Below are positions 35,279 through 46,384 of a stretch of 64,000 nucleotides of DNA, in pieces (position 1 is the first letter of the stretch; each line of letters opens with the position of its first letter). The notes under the pieces are model-generated. The model ran no database searches and was not told where the DNA came from. It saw only the letters and a program-made list of their open reading frames with translations. The stretch comes from Symbiodinium natans (taxonomy: Eukaryota > Sar > Dinophyceae > Suessiales > Symbiodiniaceae): assembly GCA_905221605.1 (NCBI GenBank), contig CAJNDS010002225.1, forward strand, positions 262,001 to 326,000, given 5' to 3'. A program made the translations under genes and the position numbers.

Positions 35279-36620
35279 CTAGGAGCGTTTTGGTTTGTGA
35301 TGCAACCGCACGTTTTCCAAAGTTTCGATGCTATGCTGTGCTGCCCATTGGATATGGCAAAAGTGCTCCTTGCAGTGCTTTGAGCGGGGTGCTTTTTGCT
35401 GAATCCGGTTCGAGGAAGGAAAGCCGGCCTTGGCCTGGTAGTGCTCGACTGCCTGGAGTGCCTGCGCCATTTGTCACGTGGATGCTGTTTCGGCACGTGA
35501 TTTCTGCTCGTGACCGTGACGAATTACGTAAGGCTCCTGCCTGTCTGGCTTCCAGTGCCGCCTGTTCCTGTGCAGCTCCAGCCCCAAGCAGCACCTGCCA
35601 AGGCACCGCGTCAGCGAGACAGCCACGCTGTTGTGAGTGTGTGAGAGACAGCAAGCCAAGGCCAGCTGCACTTGCCTCTGCGCAAGCCCTGGCAAACTCT
35701 TCCATCTCGCTGCCCTGGCCAACACTTTTGGCCTGCAGCTGCAAGAGAATCAACTCCACCAAACGAGCTCCAACGATACCTCCTGCGTCCTCCAGATCCT
35801 CCAATTCCCCCATCCGCCATCCCGCTTTCTGGGGCACTAAGACAACGTCCCAGACGAGACCACGCCACCACTCTTGAGTGCGCACCCAGTGAAGTAAACT
35901 GCGCGCTCTCCGGCAAAAAGGGCTAAGTTACAGGACCTTGGCCTCGGCGTGCGAGGTCCGACAGCGACGACAAGCTTCCAATACTTCAATACGCGCTTCA
36001 GCGGTTGGATGTGCTTTGAAAAGGGCTTGATTCCAATCGCCTGATAGAATGTGTGGTCATGCGATGTTCAGGGTCAGCTGGCCAACGACGCGTCAAGCGT
36101 GTACAGATGGCCATGCCCATGCCAGGCTACTTATTGCACTCAACTCCGTCTGATGGATTGCTGCCTCCCATGCCTGCAGTTCAGCCTGCAACAAAGTCAA
36201 TATTGCATGGCATAGCTGGCATAGCTGTTGCATGCTGTTGCATGCTGTTGATGCCACGTGCCGATGTGATGCCTGGCCTCGGCTGTCGTGTGCCTTGCCT
36301 GCAGATCGGTTGCTTCCTGCAAGGATGAGCTGGGCTCGGCTTCTTTTGCGTCTCTTTTGCGATCCCTTGCAGTCCTCGAACATCAACCTGCAGCTCCTGC
36401 AGTTTCCCGAGCGTTCCGAGCTGCTTTCCAAGCTCCTAGCATCTGGAACATCTACACAGGCACGGCGCCTCTGAGGTTTTTGCAAGCGCGAACGTCTTAA
36501 AATGCCACAGTATCTGCATGCTTGATGCACGCGCGGTGCCAGCGAAATGCGCAACAGAGCCTGTAGAGCCTCTGAAAGGCCAACTCCCGAAACCCGCAGC
36601 GAAGCCTCCAGAGCCTCAGC
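35279..36620 (-). CDS. Unrecognised mostly alpha-helical protein, six exons, about 264 residues seen
   Basis: Exons, all in phase: 36561-36620, 36331-36435, 36131-36185, 35937-36040, 35541-35828 and 35279-35461 (TAG). Introns range from 79 to 145 bp, except 108 and 125 bp ones between; donors are GC, GC, GT, GT and GC. The predicted protein is rich in Ala, Leu, Glu and Gln: EALEASLRVSGVGLSEALQ, ELGKQLGTLGKLQELQVD, AWEAAIHQTELSAISDWNQ, TAEARIEVLEACRRCRTSH, MEEFARACAEASAAGLGLL and ALQAVEHYQAKAG. Leu/Ala heptad-like spacing suggests coiled coil or helical bundle. Exon 36131-36185 ends with one base that completes a Ser codon on the next, a strong check. Overlapping ORFs of 235 codons (plus) and 184 codons (minus, unspliced) are shadows or read-through. 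The 5' end is not found; a TA microsatellite lies just upstream. Confidence 0.7.
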
Positions 36621-36694
36621 CTCGAAATGCGTTCAGCACGCAGGCGAAAACACCCGGCGCCAATCCAGCCATGAAAACACGAACCCCACACAGT

Positions 36695-36765
36695 GATATA
36701 TATATATATATATATATATAGATAGATACAATTATATGTATATATATATACATATATATATATAT
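36695..36765. repeat. (TA)n microsatellite
   Basis: Near-pure TA with gata and catg breaks. It is followed by AT-rich text to about 36830 that codes for nothing I can see. Confidence 0.95.
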
Positions 36766-37181
36766 ACACATATGCTTATCTATTTATTTACTTGTTCATT
36801 TATTTTTAGTTACATTTATTTTTTATGAACATGAAAAGCAGAACTCTCTGAATTGCTTGAAGAATCCCACAGAATACATCCGAACCAACTTTTGCGATGG
36901 CAGAAAAGACGCATCAGAATAGAACAGAAGATCAAGCGCTTAGCAGTCTGCTGCTGACAACAGACAAGACTTTCCCAGAGAAAACTGCATATTCGTTTAA
37001 TCATTTGTATAATCCTTTGCCTGGAGACAATCTTCTACGCCCCACAAGCTCCTGCAGCTTCTGGACAAAGAAGTTCTGAAAGTTCCTGTTGCGGTGAGGA
37101 CCCGGGTGTGCACTGTGCACTGTGCCCTGCACGAGAGAGCCTTACACTGTCACTTTCTCCATTGCCCTAGACTGAGTCGAG

Positions 37182-37427
37182 TCAATTGTCTCGTGGGAAC
37201 ACTCGAGTCCTTGAGTGAGCTGCACCTCCGTCTGCGCCTCCGTTTGCGCCTCCTCCGGGCATGCTGCTCAGTATGCCACCGGCCGGGTTTTCAGGAGCCG
37301 GTTGTTGAACTCCTTTTATCAAAGATGTTTGGGTGCTAGCCGGCAGCACGAAACGTTTCTTCTCTTGCGCTGTCAATGACGAATCGAGAGGAGTTGCCCG
37401 AACCCATACCGGCGCAGCCAAGTCCAA
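37182..37427 (-). CDS. Coding-like minus block, possible downstream exon of the 37.7-38.0 kb gene
   Basis: The minus frame reads PLDSSLTAQEKKRFVLPAST and QQPAPENPAGGILSSMPGGG. Another minus frame over part of the same bases reads GMGSGNSSRFVIDSAREETF and is just as protein-like, so the frame is unresolved. Strand and spacing would suit a downstream exon of the neighbouring gene. Confidence 0.3.
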   Translation of the reverse strand: MDLAAPVWVRATPLDSSLTAQEKKRFVLPASTQTSLIKGVQQPAPENPAGGILSSMPGGGANGGADGGAAHSRTRVFPRDN

Positions 37428-37659
37428 AAAAAGGCCCTGCCCACCCTGCTAACCCCCCCTGTAAGTTAACGCTTGGTGGGCAGGAAACTCAGGTAAAGCA
37501 GGTCTCGGTGGCTAGATTTCGTCACTGAAATAGGCAGCAGTCGCGACTGTCGGTCCGATGTGCACAGAGTGTCGGGCTGTTTTAGTGTTTTATGGGATTG
37601 GCAGGGGCTGTTTAAGGGCCATATTCCTCGGCAGTTGGAGACACCAGGCCCAGCGGCAA

Positions 37660-37981
37660 AGCCGAAGGAGCCTGCAAGGAACAGTCTGCAAAAGAGAGTC
37701 TGCTTGAAGTCATTTGCCTTCTCAAATTTCTCAAGGCTTGAGAACGACATCGTCGTCTCAGCCAGGGCAGGGTCGGGTCCGAAAGTCACAGCAGACACAC
37801 GAATATCGTCAGGTTCCCATGTCTGCTACGTGTAGAAGTGTAGAACCCTTTGCTCCCGAAGAGCCTGCTCTGCACGCAAGACGGCGAGAAGAGCACGAGC
37901 ATCCGCTGCGAGCTGCACGGTGAATGCCTTTGGCAAAGCCGCGGCCCCATGATATCCGACGATCCAACTGAGTCCAACTAC
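37660..37981 (-). CDS. Two adjoining exons of an unrecognised protein
   Basis: Exon 37865-37981 (39 codons) contains GYHGAAALPKAFTVQLAADA and RALLAVLRAEQ. After a 42-bp GC-AG intron (37823-37864), exon 2 starts at 37822 with TWEPDDIRVSAVTFGPDPAL, then AETTMSFSSLEKFEKANDFK. Without splicing an in-frame TAG separates the two. The right-hand end of exon 2 is not fixed; an AG|GC site near 37680 is a candidate. Upstream, a minus frame at 37998-38198 (GLSAIAACAAQLSDAS) may be the preceding exon. No family is recognised. Confidence 0.5.
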
Positions 37982-38199
37982 CTGCTCAGTAAGGTCCTCA
38001 CATCGCCACAGGAGTCGCCAACCTCATGGCTCTGCTGGCGTCGCTCAGTTGCGCTGCACATGCTGCAATGGCTGAGAGACCAGTGCGCCCGCCTCTAATG
38101 TATTTGCAGAAGCCTTGGCGAAGGCCTTGACACATGTCACCCGAGTTGTTCAGCTGCTCACACCATGCTTCACATGCTGTCGCCAATAATGGCAGCACT

Positions 38200-39190
38200 C
38201 GGCTGCCGGCTAACGGTCTCGGTGGAAGGGGTCGCGGACAGGGTCCAGGTTTGCCCTGCAGCGATCTGTTGAAGCTGTGTCAGGCTCTGTGAAGTGCGAA
38301 AGCCCGAAAGATGCCGAATGTCACTCTTTTCCCCATGGGCCGTGATACCCCATCCGAGTATGAGGATATGGCGGAGTCGAAGGGATGAAGCACGTCATCA
38401 AACTCCATCCCTGCCTCCCAACTGGCCAGCTTCTAGACTCTAGCTAATAGGAACCAGACGGCACGTGCACCCAAGATTACCAAGATATTATCAAGTCCTG
38501 CCACTGGCATCGGCCACGTCATGGGGATTGGCCACCGTGCTGGCCTGCAGACAGCCTGCAGCGATCACTCAGCGATCAGAGTCCTCCTCTGTCACATGAC
38601 GTGGCAACATGTGGAAATGCGATGAGTGGTCTCACCCCGATGCCTTTGGTTACTTGTTGATCTGCTCGGCCACTCCTCAGCTACATCTTGAAGCCTGCCA
38701 GCAGCGGTTTTCTCAAGCCGGTTGAATCCAAATCTGATCGTCCCACAAAGCTGTGCGAGCCTGCCTTCCGTGCAAGGGGCGAGCTCATTTCAACGTCGGT
38801 GCCGCTTGTAGCTGTTTTCAGACAGCCCATCAATGGTTCACGATCCCCGTTGCGTGTTGCTGTAGTTCATGCCTTCTTTGAAATGAAAGCTCCATGTTTT
38901 GAACAACTCACAAGAGGGCCTCATGACAATTCTGAGAAGCTGAGGAGCTTGGGACCAGTGACGTTCCTACGAGTACGCCAGGCCACGGCAAGTTGTAATA
39001 GCAGCAGAACCTTGGCAAACCTAACTCAAGTCACCAGAATTCACACGCTGCGCAAATTTTACAAGGCCTGGCGATCGGATGCTGCGATATATTGCGATCT
39101 GATGACGGGCGATCTCAATGTTTTGTTCCGCAGGCTGAGCTTCCGGAGTCTCTCAACATGGACACTTCGCCCACTTCCAACTTCCTGTTT
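38200..39190. other. No firm gene
   Basis: A 364-codon plus ORF begins at 38688, but it is taken as an antisense shadow (see rejected list). Minus frames near 39060-39200 read KLEVGEVSMLRDSGSSACG or VERLRKLSLRNKTLRSP and may be an exon of the gene at 39.2-39.6 kb. Confidence 0.3.
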
Positions 39191-39201
39191 CCATGTTCCG
39201 T

Positions 39202-39600
39202 TCAGTTGTCCGCATAGCTTTGTACGTGGTTCACGTAGCGCCCGCTGCGATGGCAAAGAAGAAACTGCTTTGAAGGCTCCTGCTGCCCCATGTCATTCGC
39301 GGCAGACCGAATGGTCCAGCTCTCCATCTTTTGCTGTTGTGTGTCGAGAATTGGATCGAGAAGTATCAAGACGTGGTAGTAGCGGTCCGTTGCGGCACTG
39401 TTCTTCCCCGATCCAAAGACTTCCTCCAGATTTTTACTGTATCCAGCCTGCACAGCCACACTTGCACCATATTGCAACTGCTGCAGTCCGTCAGTCATCT
39501 ATAACATTGCAGTCAGCCGCTGGGCACGCCGCCCTTTTTGACAAATCGCTCGTACTCCTCCCGGTCTTGCTTTTCGACCTCAGACAAAAAAATGCCTTTG
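39202..39600 (-). CDS. Unrecognised protein, two coding-like segments
   Basis: The first segment, about 39530-39600, reads FLSEVEKQDREEYERFVKKG and continues GVPSG, a charged helix ending at a TGA that may lie past a donor. The second, 39202-39498, reads GLQQLQYGASVAVQAGYSKN, then LEEVFGSGKNSAATDRYYHV and LILLDPILDTQQQKMESW. Both are on the minus strand just downstream of the monooxygenase gene's stop at 39645, so a new gene probably starts here within 50 bp or so. The junction was not phased. Confidence 0.42.
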
Positions 39601-39644
39601 CTTTGCACTTTTCGAACTTAGGGATGCCAATGATGCTAATGATG

Positions 39645-41256
39645 CTATTGATGCTTCCACGCCACCATCCTTTGCACTCGCTCTTTCGAATATGGATACG
39701 GCGGAAAAGGCCTTGCCAGCGAAAGCAATACAGCATCCCCCGTGAAAGGTTCAAGACTCTGAAGCCCAACACGCTGTGCTAGGCTGTGCCATGTTATGCC
39801 ATGTTGTGCCATGCTGTGCCTTTCATCTCCCGCTTCTTTGAATATTTGACAATACCGCAGCCAATCTTCTGCTGCCACTGCTTGAATTTGCTCCAGGGAG
39901 TGGGTGCCCCACCTCGGAGTGCTATAGGCCACTGCTCTGGGAGACGGCCGGGACACTGGAAAAAACTCAGGAAGAGTGCTTGGCTTCGCTTGGCACCGCT
40001 TGAAGCTCTACTGGGATATCGGCTGCTTCTTGCGTTTGAAGCTGTCGTCATACTTGGCAGTCACTTCTGCGAGCTGTGGGCACAACGTGGTGATGGCAAT
40101 CAGCGTCTGTGACCCGATCTTTGCGTCAAGGACGTAGCCTGTACAAAGATGTGCCAAGATCACTGCTTCAGACATCTGTAGACTGTACTGCACATGGAGG
40201 CAGCATCTGAAGGTCAAAACATGTCCCGACCTGGCTCGTCTTTGTGAAGATTTGGCACATGCTTTGGAAGCATTCCGGTAGCAAGCATCTTTTCAAAATC
40301 TTTTGGGTACTTCCTCGGTTCAGCTCGGTGCCTTCTCAAATATCACAAATTTGCAACAAGCCACAGCACATGCTTCACACCATGTGCCACACACCATGTG
40401 CAGCACACCCGGCGCAACACACCACGCAACCCGCGACCCAAACCCCCATGGCAGCGAGATTCCAGAAGTGGTAGAACATGTTGCACACTGTCACGGCCGA
40501 GGGGGAAAGAGAGGTGCCCCCAAATCTTTGTGCGTTCACCGTCGGAAACTCAGACATTGTGCCAATCCTGTAGTCGTCATTGACCTTGGAATGTTAAACA
40601 TTGTGCGAAGGTTTGACAGCTGCCGACGCGCAACATCTGATCCACACAGTATGACTCCCGCATGGCAATGCATCGGCAATGCATGTAGCGCTTCACGCCC
40701 GGGGCACTGAGCTTAAGGCCCAGATTCCCGACAAATGCTTCAGTTGGAGGAACTTGTCCACAGCCCATTCCGGCTCAAACCCGAACAGCTTGAGAATGGC
40801 CTCCGCAGGTGACTCCGCAGGCTACAGAAGTTACAGAAGCAGCGACTGAAGCAGGCAAAGGTGAACAGCAGGATTCTTGTGTAATGCAAGCAACCAGTCT
40901 GTGGTGTGAGGGTTAGGGTCCGCGATATGAAAAACAGGAAAGATGCAAGGATGTTGGAATAGCACCTGCAAGGGAGTTGTAACCTCAGTACTCTCTTGTC
41001 GGTTTTGCCCCTATGCAGAGTGTCAACCGGTGTTGACCATTGCTCTGACATCTCGTGCCTGCACATCCGCGACTTTGGTGCCATCCTCCAAGTGGATGGA
41101 TTTCTCACTGAGTTTCTTGATCGTTCCCTGGACCACCTCAGTCTTTCCGTAGTACCTGAACGCTGGAACACTGTGAATTTCTGCTGGGTTCACGGGCTTC
41201 GGGATGACACCAAAGTGCCTGGAGAGAAAGTAGATGTCCCCGATGCCGAAACGAGC
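39645..41256 (-). CDS. Flavin-containing-monooxygenase-like protein, C-terminal half, seven exons
   Basis: These enzymes use FAD and NADPH to oxygenate small molecules. The phased exons are 41065-41256, 40720-40800, 40456-40584, 40231-40309, 40012-40138, 39820-39912 and 39645-39711 (TAG). The joined product includes RFGIGDIYFLSRHFGVIPKP, EVVQGTIKKLSEKSIHLEDG, ILKLFGFEPEWAVDKFLQLK, FPTVNAQRFGGTSLSP, YPKDFEKMLATGMLPKH and PFPPYPYSKERVQRMV. The LEDGT...ADAILKLFGFEP stretch corresponds to the family's conserved strand that usually ends in cGF. Each junction restores the frame; donors are GT, GC, GC, GT, GT and GC. The N-terminal FAD-binding exons (GxGxxG) should lie above 41.26 kb but were not found; a possible exon at about 41770-41870 reads DVYKMVGDDPHGPFLAVPAK. 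Family assignment rests on remembered relatives; the exon chain is seen directly. Confidence 0.82.
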
Positions 41257-41769
41257 CTGCAGCGGCTGCAACATACTGCAATGTGTACTGCAAGATACTG
41301 CAAGCTGCAACAGCAAGTCTAGTGGGCTGCAAGGCTTAGTGCGAAGTCGACTCGAATCCTTGCAACACTTGAGCAGACGAAACAGCCTTGCTCTGTCAAA
41401 AGACGTTTGCCTGGACTGTGTTTGGGTTCGCCTCTAGTCATCCGTGGTCATGTGTCTCTGTGTCTCCTCAATTTCGTGTCACTTTCCGTTGGATTCCTCT
41501 AACGCGCGTGGTGTAATACAAGAGATGCGCAAAGTTAGTCAATTCACTGAACAGGAGGAGACCTCAGCTCACACCGTCAAACCCTTCGCACGGTACGCTG
41601 CTCTTGAACAGAACTACTGATGCAGATTGATTCCAACACCCATTCCAGCCCATACCAGCAACTCAGGAACCAAAAGCACCGGGAATCGCATGCAGCAGCT
41701 GCCTTCTGACATATTGCAACATTTGTCCGGGACTCGTTGCCAATCACGGCGTAATATCCCCACCTTAGT

Positions 41770-41872
41770 TGAAACCATGTTGTTCACGTTAAGTCTGCAG
41801 ATCCGCTTCGCAGGCACAGCAAGAAAAGGACCGTGCGGATCATCTCCCACCATCTTGTACACGTCCTGCTGC
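41770..41872 (-). CDS. Possible upstream exon, unassigned
   Basis: It reads DVYKMVGDDPHGPFLAVPAK, then RICRLNVNNMVSTK, between an AG acceptor and an AAG|gtgggg donor. Its position fits an upstream exon of the monooxygenase-like gene, but the sequence does not match an FMO segment I can name. Confidence 0.28.
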
Positions 41873-42163
41873 TGAAGGTGCTCGACGTCTCTTTTCCCGG
41901 ATGGGCGAGTCTCTTGGAAGAGGTGGGGGGAGTGTTGAGCACACACGTGGGAGGGTGGAGCGGGTCCGAATGAAAGGGAGCAGGGGCGACCACACAGGGT
42001 TGCTTTGAATGGCGAGGTGGGAGAGTTTGGGAGAGGTATGGAGAGGTGGGTGAGGTAGGTGGGCGACACATAGAGGGTGTTCTGGAGGGGCCGGGCAAAG
42101 GCCGCGGCCTGCTTAAATGGGCGATGGTGAGTCCATGCTCCCTGATGCTCCTGATGCCAAGGT

Positions 42164-42540
42164 TTAGGATTTCGGCTGTGCGGGACGGCAGGGCCGGCCT
42201 GTTCCGCCGGGCCGTGCGAGGCCTAAAATAAGGATAGACATAATCGTGTTCAATTTATCTATGTACTCGGGTTGGCATGGATGCTCTGATGCAAATTGTC
42301 GCATAGATATACTACCAGTGTGCACAAGCAGACTACTCCCTACTATTCTCATTTCAGCCTTCGACCAGGACTGACGCGTCGCTGTCTCGGCTTTATTGAA
42401 GAACCGTGGCACACAGACGGCACACGATTTCACACCATGGCACACCTTCATATCACCTTCTAACTTCTTTGTGCCAGACTGAACATTCCAACGTGTGGAG
42501 TTGAGATGGGTTCGGGCATCAATCTCGCGAAAGCACGCAG
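42164..42540 (-). CDS. Open minus frame, unrecognised
   Basis: The frame reads CFREIDARTHLNSTRWNVQS, then GTKKLEGDMKVCHGVKSCAV and RQFASEHPCQPEYIDKLNTI. It is part of a 216-codon ORF whose upstream part (42540-42814) is Ser/Phe-rich and less convincing. A plus frame at 42700-42818 reads MHKFFLEMRRKAKEKKEKK and overlaps that upstream part. Confidence 0.28.
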
Positions 42541-43157
42541 ACCTCCATTTCGTTGAGAACATCAGCGGCTGAAACGGCAAAAGCAGAGCCGTTGATCCAC
42601 CACCTGGCCAAAACAAAACGCGGGGATGCTTTGGGTTGGAGTATGCAGGGTTTTGCAAAAAGCAATTCTTCCTTAAAAACAAACTAACAAACAAACAGGG
42701 AGAGTGGTGCGAGACCATCCGCGGCATGCACAAGTTCTTCCTGGAGATGCGGCGAAAGGCGAAAGAAAAGAAAGAAAAGAAAGCGTCTTCACTCAGCAGC
42801 TGCGCCTCTCTCAACTAGAGTGGTGTGTGAGAGAGACAAGCTTTATTACTTAGTTAAGTAGCGGGTCTTTTCTCTCAAAAGGGGCCGCCTTCGGCAGATG
42901 AGAAAGATCTTATCCACGCGATGCTCACAGCCTGTAAAGACGAAAACCTGTTACTGCAACTTCATGAGCCAAGTCCAGTATCGGAAATACAGATATCGGC
43001 AAATAACATGTAGATGAGCACGCCACAGGTGCGAATGTTCTCCACCGCAAAGGCACCAAAGCCCACAATGGCCACCTGAGCAAGAGCAGCTCCAATTGTG
43101 CAACTGCTGCAGGGGGAGATGCGAGGGTATATTTGTGAGAGTCACAACTGCAGGGCA

Positions 43158-44107
43158 TTACGATCGAAACGCTGCCCAAGGAAAAACGAAACTACATGGT
43201 TTACCGACATGGTTCCTGCCTTCCAAACTTGGTCTGGAGCTCAACACTGCCAGCCCTCCCTCTGAGTTTGACCCAATTGGCGAAAGGGCTAATCTCATCA
43301 GGACCGCAACGTTGTCGGATGTGCGGGCGAATTTCGCTGCTAGCGGCACGGTGAGCGCTGTTTGACTCTTGCTTGGGCTTGGCAAAGGCTTGGTTTGGTA
43401 GGCCCATGGTTGAGAACGCTTGGAAAGTTCAGCAATGTTACTCCTTCCTGAACTCATGAAGAACACGCAACCCAAAAGCACCAGAAACTGAATCTTGCAT
43501 GCATGATGCACAAAAAGTTGCTCTGAGAGGCTGTGAGCCAACCATAAGTACCAGTTCGTTGCTAATAAGGTCTTACGTTGCGACAAATGTGACAGCTGAT
43601 CTCGAAGGGATTGATGGCAAAATACGGGAGTTCTGGACAAACCTTTGGACAGCGCCGATGCGGGACTCGGGATCTTTGCTGGCAGGATGCACGGGTCGGA
43701 GGGCTCGCCGGGATGCCGGCGTAAAGCGAGCACTAAGGCACCAAGGATCTCGTGTCTTTGGTGTCTTTGACAGCGCTTTTGGAGATGTCTTTGTTAGAGG
43801 GTGACGTTGTCTGCGGCGCAACGAATGATTGGTTCAAGGCCTTCAACAAGTTGCCCGTGGGTGATGACGTTATCTTACGGCGGCTTGCGATCGAAACTGA
43901 AATTACCAGAATACTAGCTGGCATGAAGGCATATGACATATGAAGGCTCATTATGAAGGCCACAGCGCCGACCTCGAAAGGAGGTTCAAATTGAATGGTT
44001 ACTTGCCTGTGTCGTCGGATAGTTTGCGGGCTCTCTAAAGGGGTGTGTTTAGGTATTCGGCCCGTATCGGCCACAAAACCGGTACAGCCCAAAAAGAAGT
44101 TGATCAC
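43158..44107 (-). CDS. Two abutting minus open frames, unrecognised
   Basis: Frame one (43733-44107) ends NQSFVAPQTTSPSNKDISKS and VKDTKDTRSLVP. Frame two (43158-43733) includes TALTVPLAAKFARTSDNVAV and LMRLALSPIGSNSEGGLAVL. The opposite strand also reads well at 43800-43943 (WFKAFNKLPVGDDVILRRLA), so strand is unresolved. A single gene with a short intron near 43733 is one reading. Confidence 0.27.
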
Positions 44108-44297
44108 TACCCCCTAATGGGCGGGAGTGACGCCCACCCCCCCCTTGTCGCCAACATGAACATATTCCAGGATTGTGCCCATACCTGGGATGGGGGAGGT
44201 CCCGGAGTTTCAAACGACTGTGTTGAGGGGGTGGAAAGGATGCAACAAAATGCCGCGGTACACGTCCCAATGTCAAGATAGCCAGCTAAAAGCTTCT

Positions 44298-44838
44298 CCC
44301 TGTCCGTCTAGCTCTCTCCAATTCACGTTTGTCGTCACTCTTTCTCTCTGTCCGTCTCTTTTTCCTCTTCTTCTTATTGTTCTTCGTATTCTTCTTATTC
44401 TTCTTCTTTTTCTTCTTCTTCTTCTCCTGCTTCTTGTTCTTTTTCTTCTGCCGCTTGACAGCCCCTCTCCGGAGACAGGGGCCCGGCCAGGACTGCCAAA
44501 CGGTTCAGCGGGTCTCGGGTGTGAAAGCTTGATTGGCCTGCATGGGGACGCCTGGGCTGAAATCGGCTCCAATTGTTCGTTTATGAAGAAAGGTGGCCAC
44601 ACAAGAACTCTCTCTCTCTCTCTGGCTTTCTTTTCTCTCTCTTGTGTGTGTGTGTCCATTTATGCTAGCCAACTAAAACCTTCCCGAAACAGGCTTCGTC
44701 TTCTCCCTGACTCTCTCTCTCTCTCCCTTCCACTGGTTTTACTGCTTTCCGTTTTTCTTGTTTCTGTTGCTTTATTATCTTCTTCTTCCACTCAGCAAAG
44801 AGGCCCCCAGGGAGTGTTGCTTTATCTTTCTTCCTTCC

Positions 44839-44881
<43 letters not shown>

Positions 44882-45281
44882 ATTCCTTCCTTCCACGGCA
44901 CATGGGCCCCCGAAGGGGCCGCCCTCTCTCTCTCTTTGCTTTGCTTTGCTTAGGGGCATAGGGACGGACCCTGCGCCAAGGCGCGCCCCGCTCCCGCGTC
45001 TCGTGAGACTTTTGTATCGTCTCCGGCTGCCCTTTGGCAGCCGCGCGGCACCCCCAGTGGTGCCTTAGTGAGCCTTAGTGGGTGTCCTTAGTGTTCCTAG
45101 TGTGCCAGCCCCCAAGGACCGAAATCCCCCCAAAGCCCCCACAAACCGCCTCAACCTTCCGAAGTTCCAACCTCCCCAACCCCCACACTCTAAACCACCC
45201 CACATTCAGACCCCACTGGGAGCTCTGTACTGTGACCGCGCTCGCGCTCCCCTTCACTTCAACCCCAACAAGTGTACGCCC

Positions 45282-45353
<72 letters not shown>

Positions 45354-45608
45354 CTCCTGTCTGCACGCATATGCCCCCCCGAAGGGGAGCTGCCCAGCAG
45401 CGCGCGCCAGTCGATCCGCCTGGTGGGCTGTACCACGTTATTCGTGGTTTGCCTTGTCTCTCTCTCTCTCTCTCCCTCTCGCTCCGTCTCCCTCTCTCGC
45501 TCTGTCTCTCTCGCTCTCTCTCTCCTGCACGCTTAGCCCCCCCCGAAGGGAAGGCTGCCCCTAGGGGCGCGCGAAGTCCACGGGTTCGTTGGTTCTCTCG
45601 CTCTCTCT

Positions 45609-45649
<41 letters not shown>

Positions 45650-45890
45650 TCTCTCTTGGCATAGCTAGCTAACAGCTTCCCGACAAAGGCCGTTTGTCTT
45701 CTCCCTGGTTGTCATTCCTTTGCTTCTTCTTCTCCCTCTTCCTCTTCCTCTTCCTCTTCCTCTTCCTCTTCCTCTTCCTCTTCCTCTTCCTCTTCCTCTT
45801 CCTCTTCGTCTTCGTCTTCGTCTTCGTCTTCGCCCTCGTCTTCGTCTTATTCTTCTTCTTCTCTTCCTCTTATCTGTCTCTTTGGGGAAA
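44298..45890. repeat. Composite microsatellite block: CT, TTC, TTCCTC and TTCGTC arrays with a recurring spacer element
   Basis: Contents in order: TTC/CTT runs (44355-44450); CT runs at 44608-44645, 44845-44879, 45280-45350, 45456-45530 and 45600-45656; and TTCCTC hexamers passing into TTCGTC at 45727-45848. Spacers share two motifs. One is agc(t/c)a(g/a)cta(a/c)aa/ca(g/c)cttc followed by cttctccctg, at about 44280, 44668 and 45661. The other is ccc(g)aaggg, at about 44910, 45380 and 45545. All arrays are pyrimidine-rich on the plus strand. The 297-codon plus ORF across the block is repeat translation, not a gene. Confidence 0.9.
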
Positions 45891-46384
45891 GAAGCTAGGG
45901 ATGTGATACTGCTTGAACAACAACCACCCCAGAATTTCCCGAGCAGCAGTCTCTGAGTTCTTGTTTATGCTTTTGCATGTGGGTTGTGACGTTTTCTTTT
46001 TTTTTGTTTCGGTGTGTTTGTTTTTAGACTGTGGCTGTATCCTCTGCCACACCTGAGTGTTTTGGTCCAGAATGGTTTCTGAAGTACGTTTCTGCCGCTT
46101 ACCCCCTTGAATGTTGAAATTTCGGCCTGTTACCCCCAGCCCCAGCCATTTCCACCTGTGGCGCCAAGCAGACCACCTGAAATATTTCAGAGCCTCACCT
46201 CCCCCCTGCCCAGCTTTTCCACTAACGCGCCGAAGACACGTGGTCGTTTCATGGACAGATGAGTGCGAAAAACGAAACAATGAACAAGCGAAAATCAAAG
46301 ACGACAGCTTCCACCAGAGCCTGAAACAGACAAGCTGCAGACGCCTTCGGTTCTTGCAAAAGGCCGAGGGGCGAAGTTCGTTTT

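Noticed and set aside
35170-35877. 235-codon plus ORF
   Set aside because: Exactly antisense to two in-phase exons of the helical-protein gene (35279-35461 and 35541-35828).
35331-35885. 184-codon minus ORF as a single unspliced gene
   Set aside because: Correct for 35541-35828, but after that it reads through an intron; the AG|GC splice gives a better continuation in another frame.
38688-39782. 364-codon plus ORF, the second longest in the window
   Set aside because: Its 3' end runs antisense through the last monooxygenase exon (39645-39711) and through minus segments at 39202-39600 that look more like protein. Ser/Arg/His-rich composition is typical of an antisense shadow.
44175-45068. 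297-codon plus ORF
   Set aside because: Nearly all of it is translation of TTC and CT microsatellites (poly-Leu/Phe/Ser).
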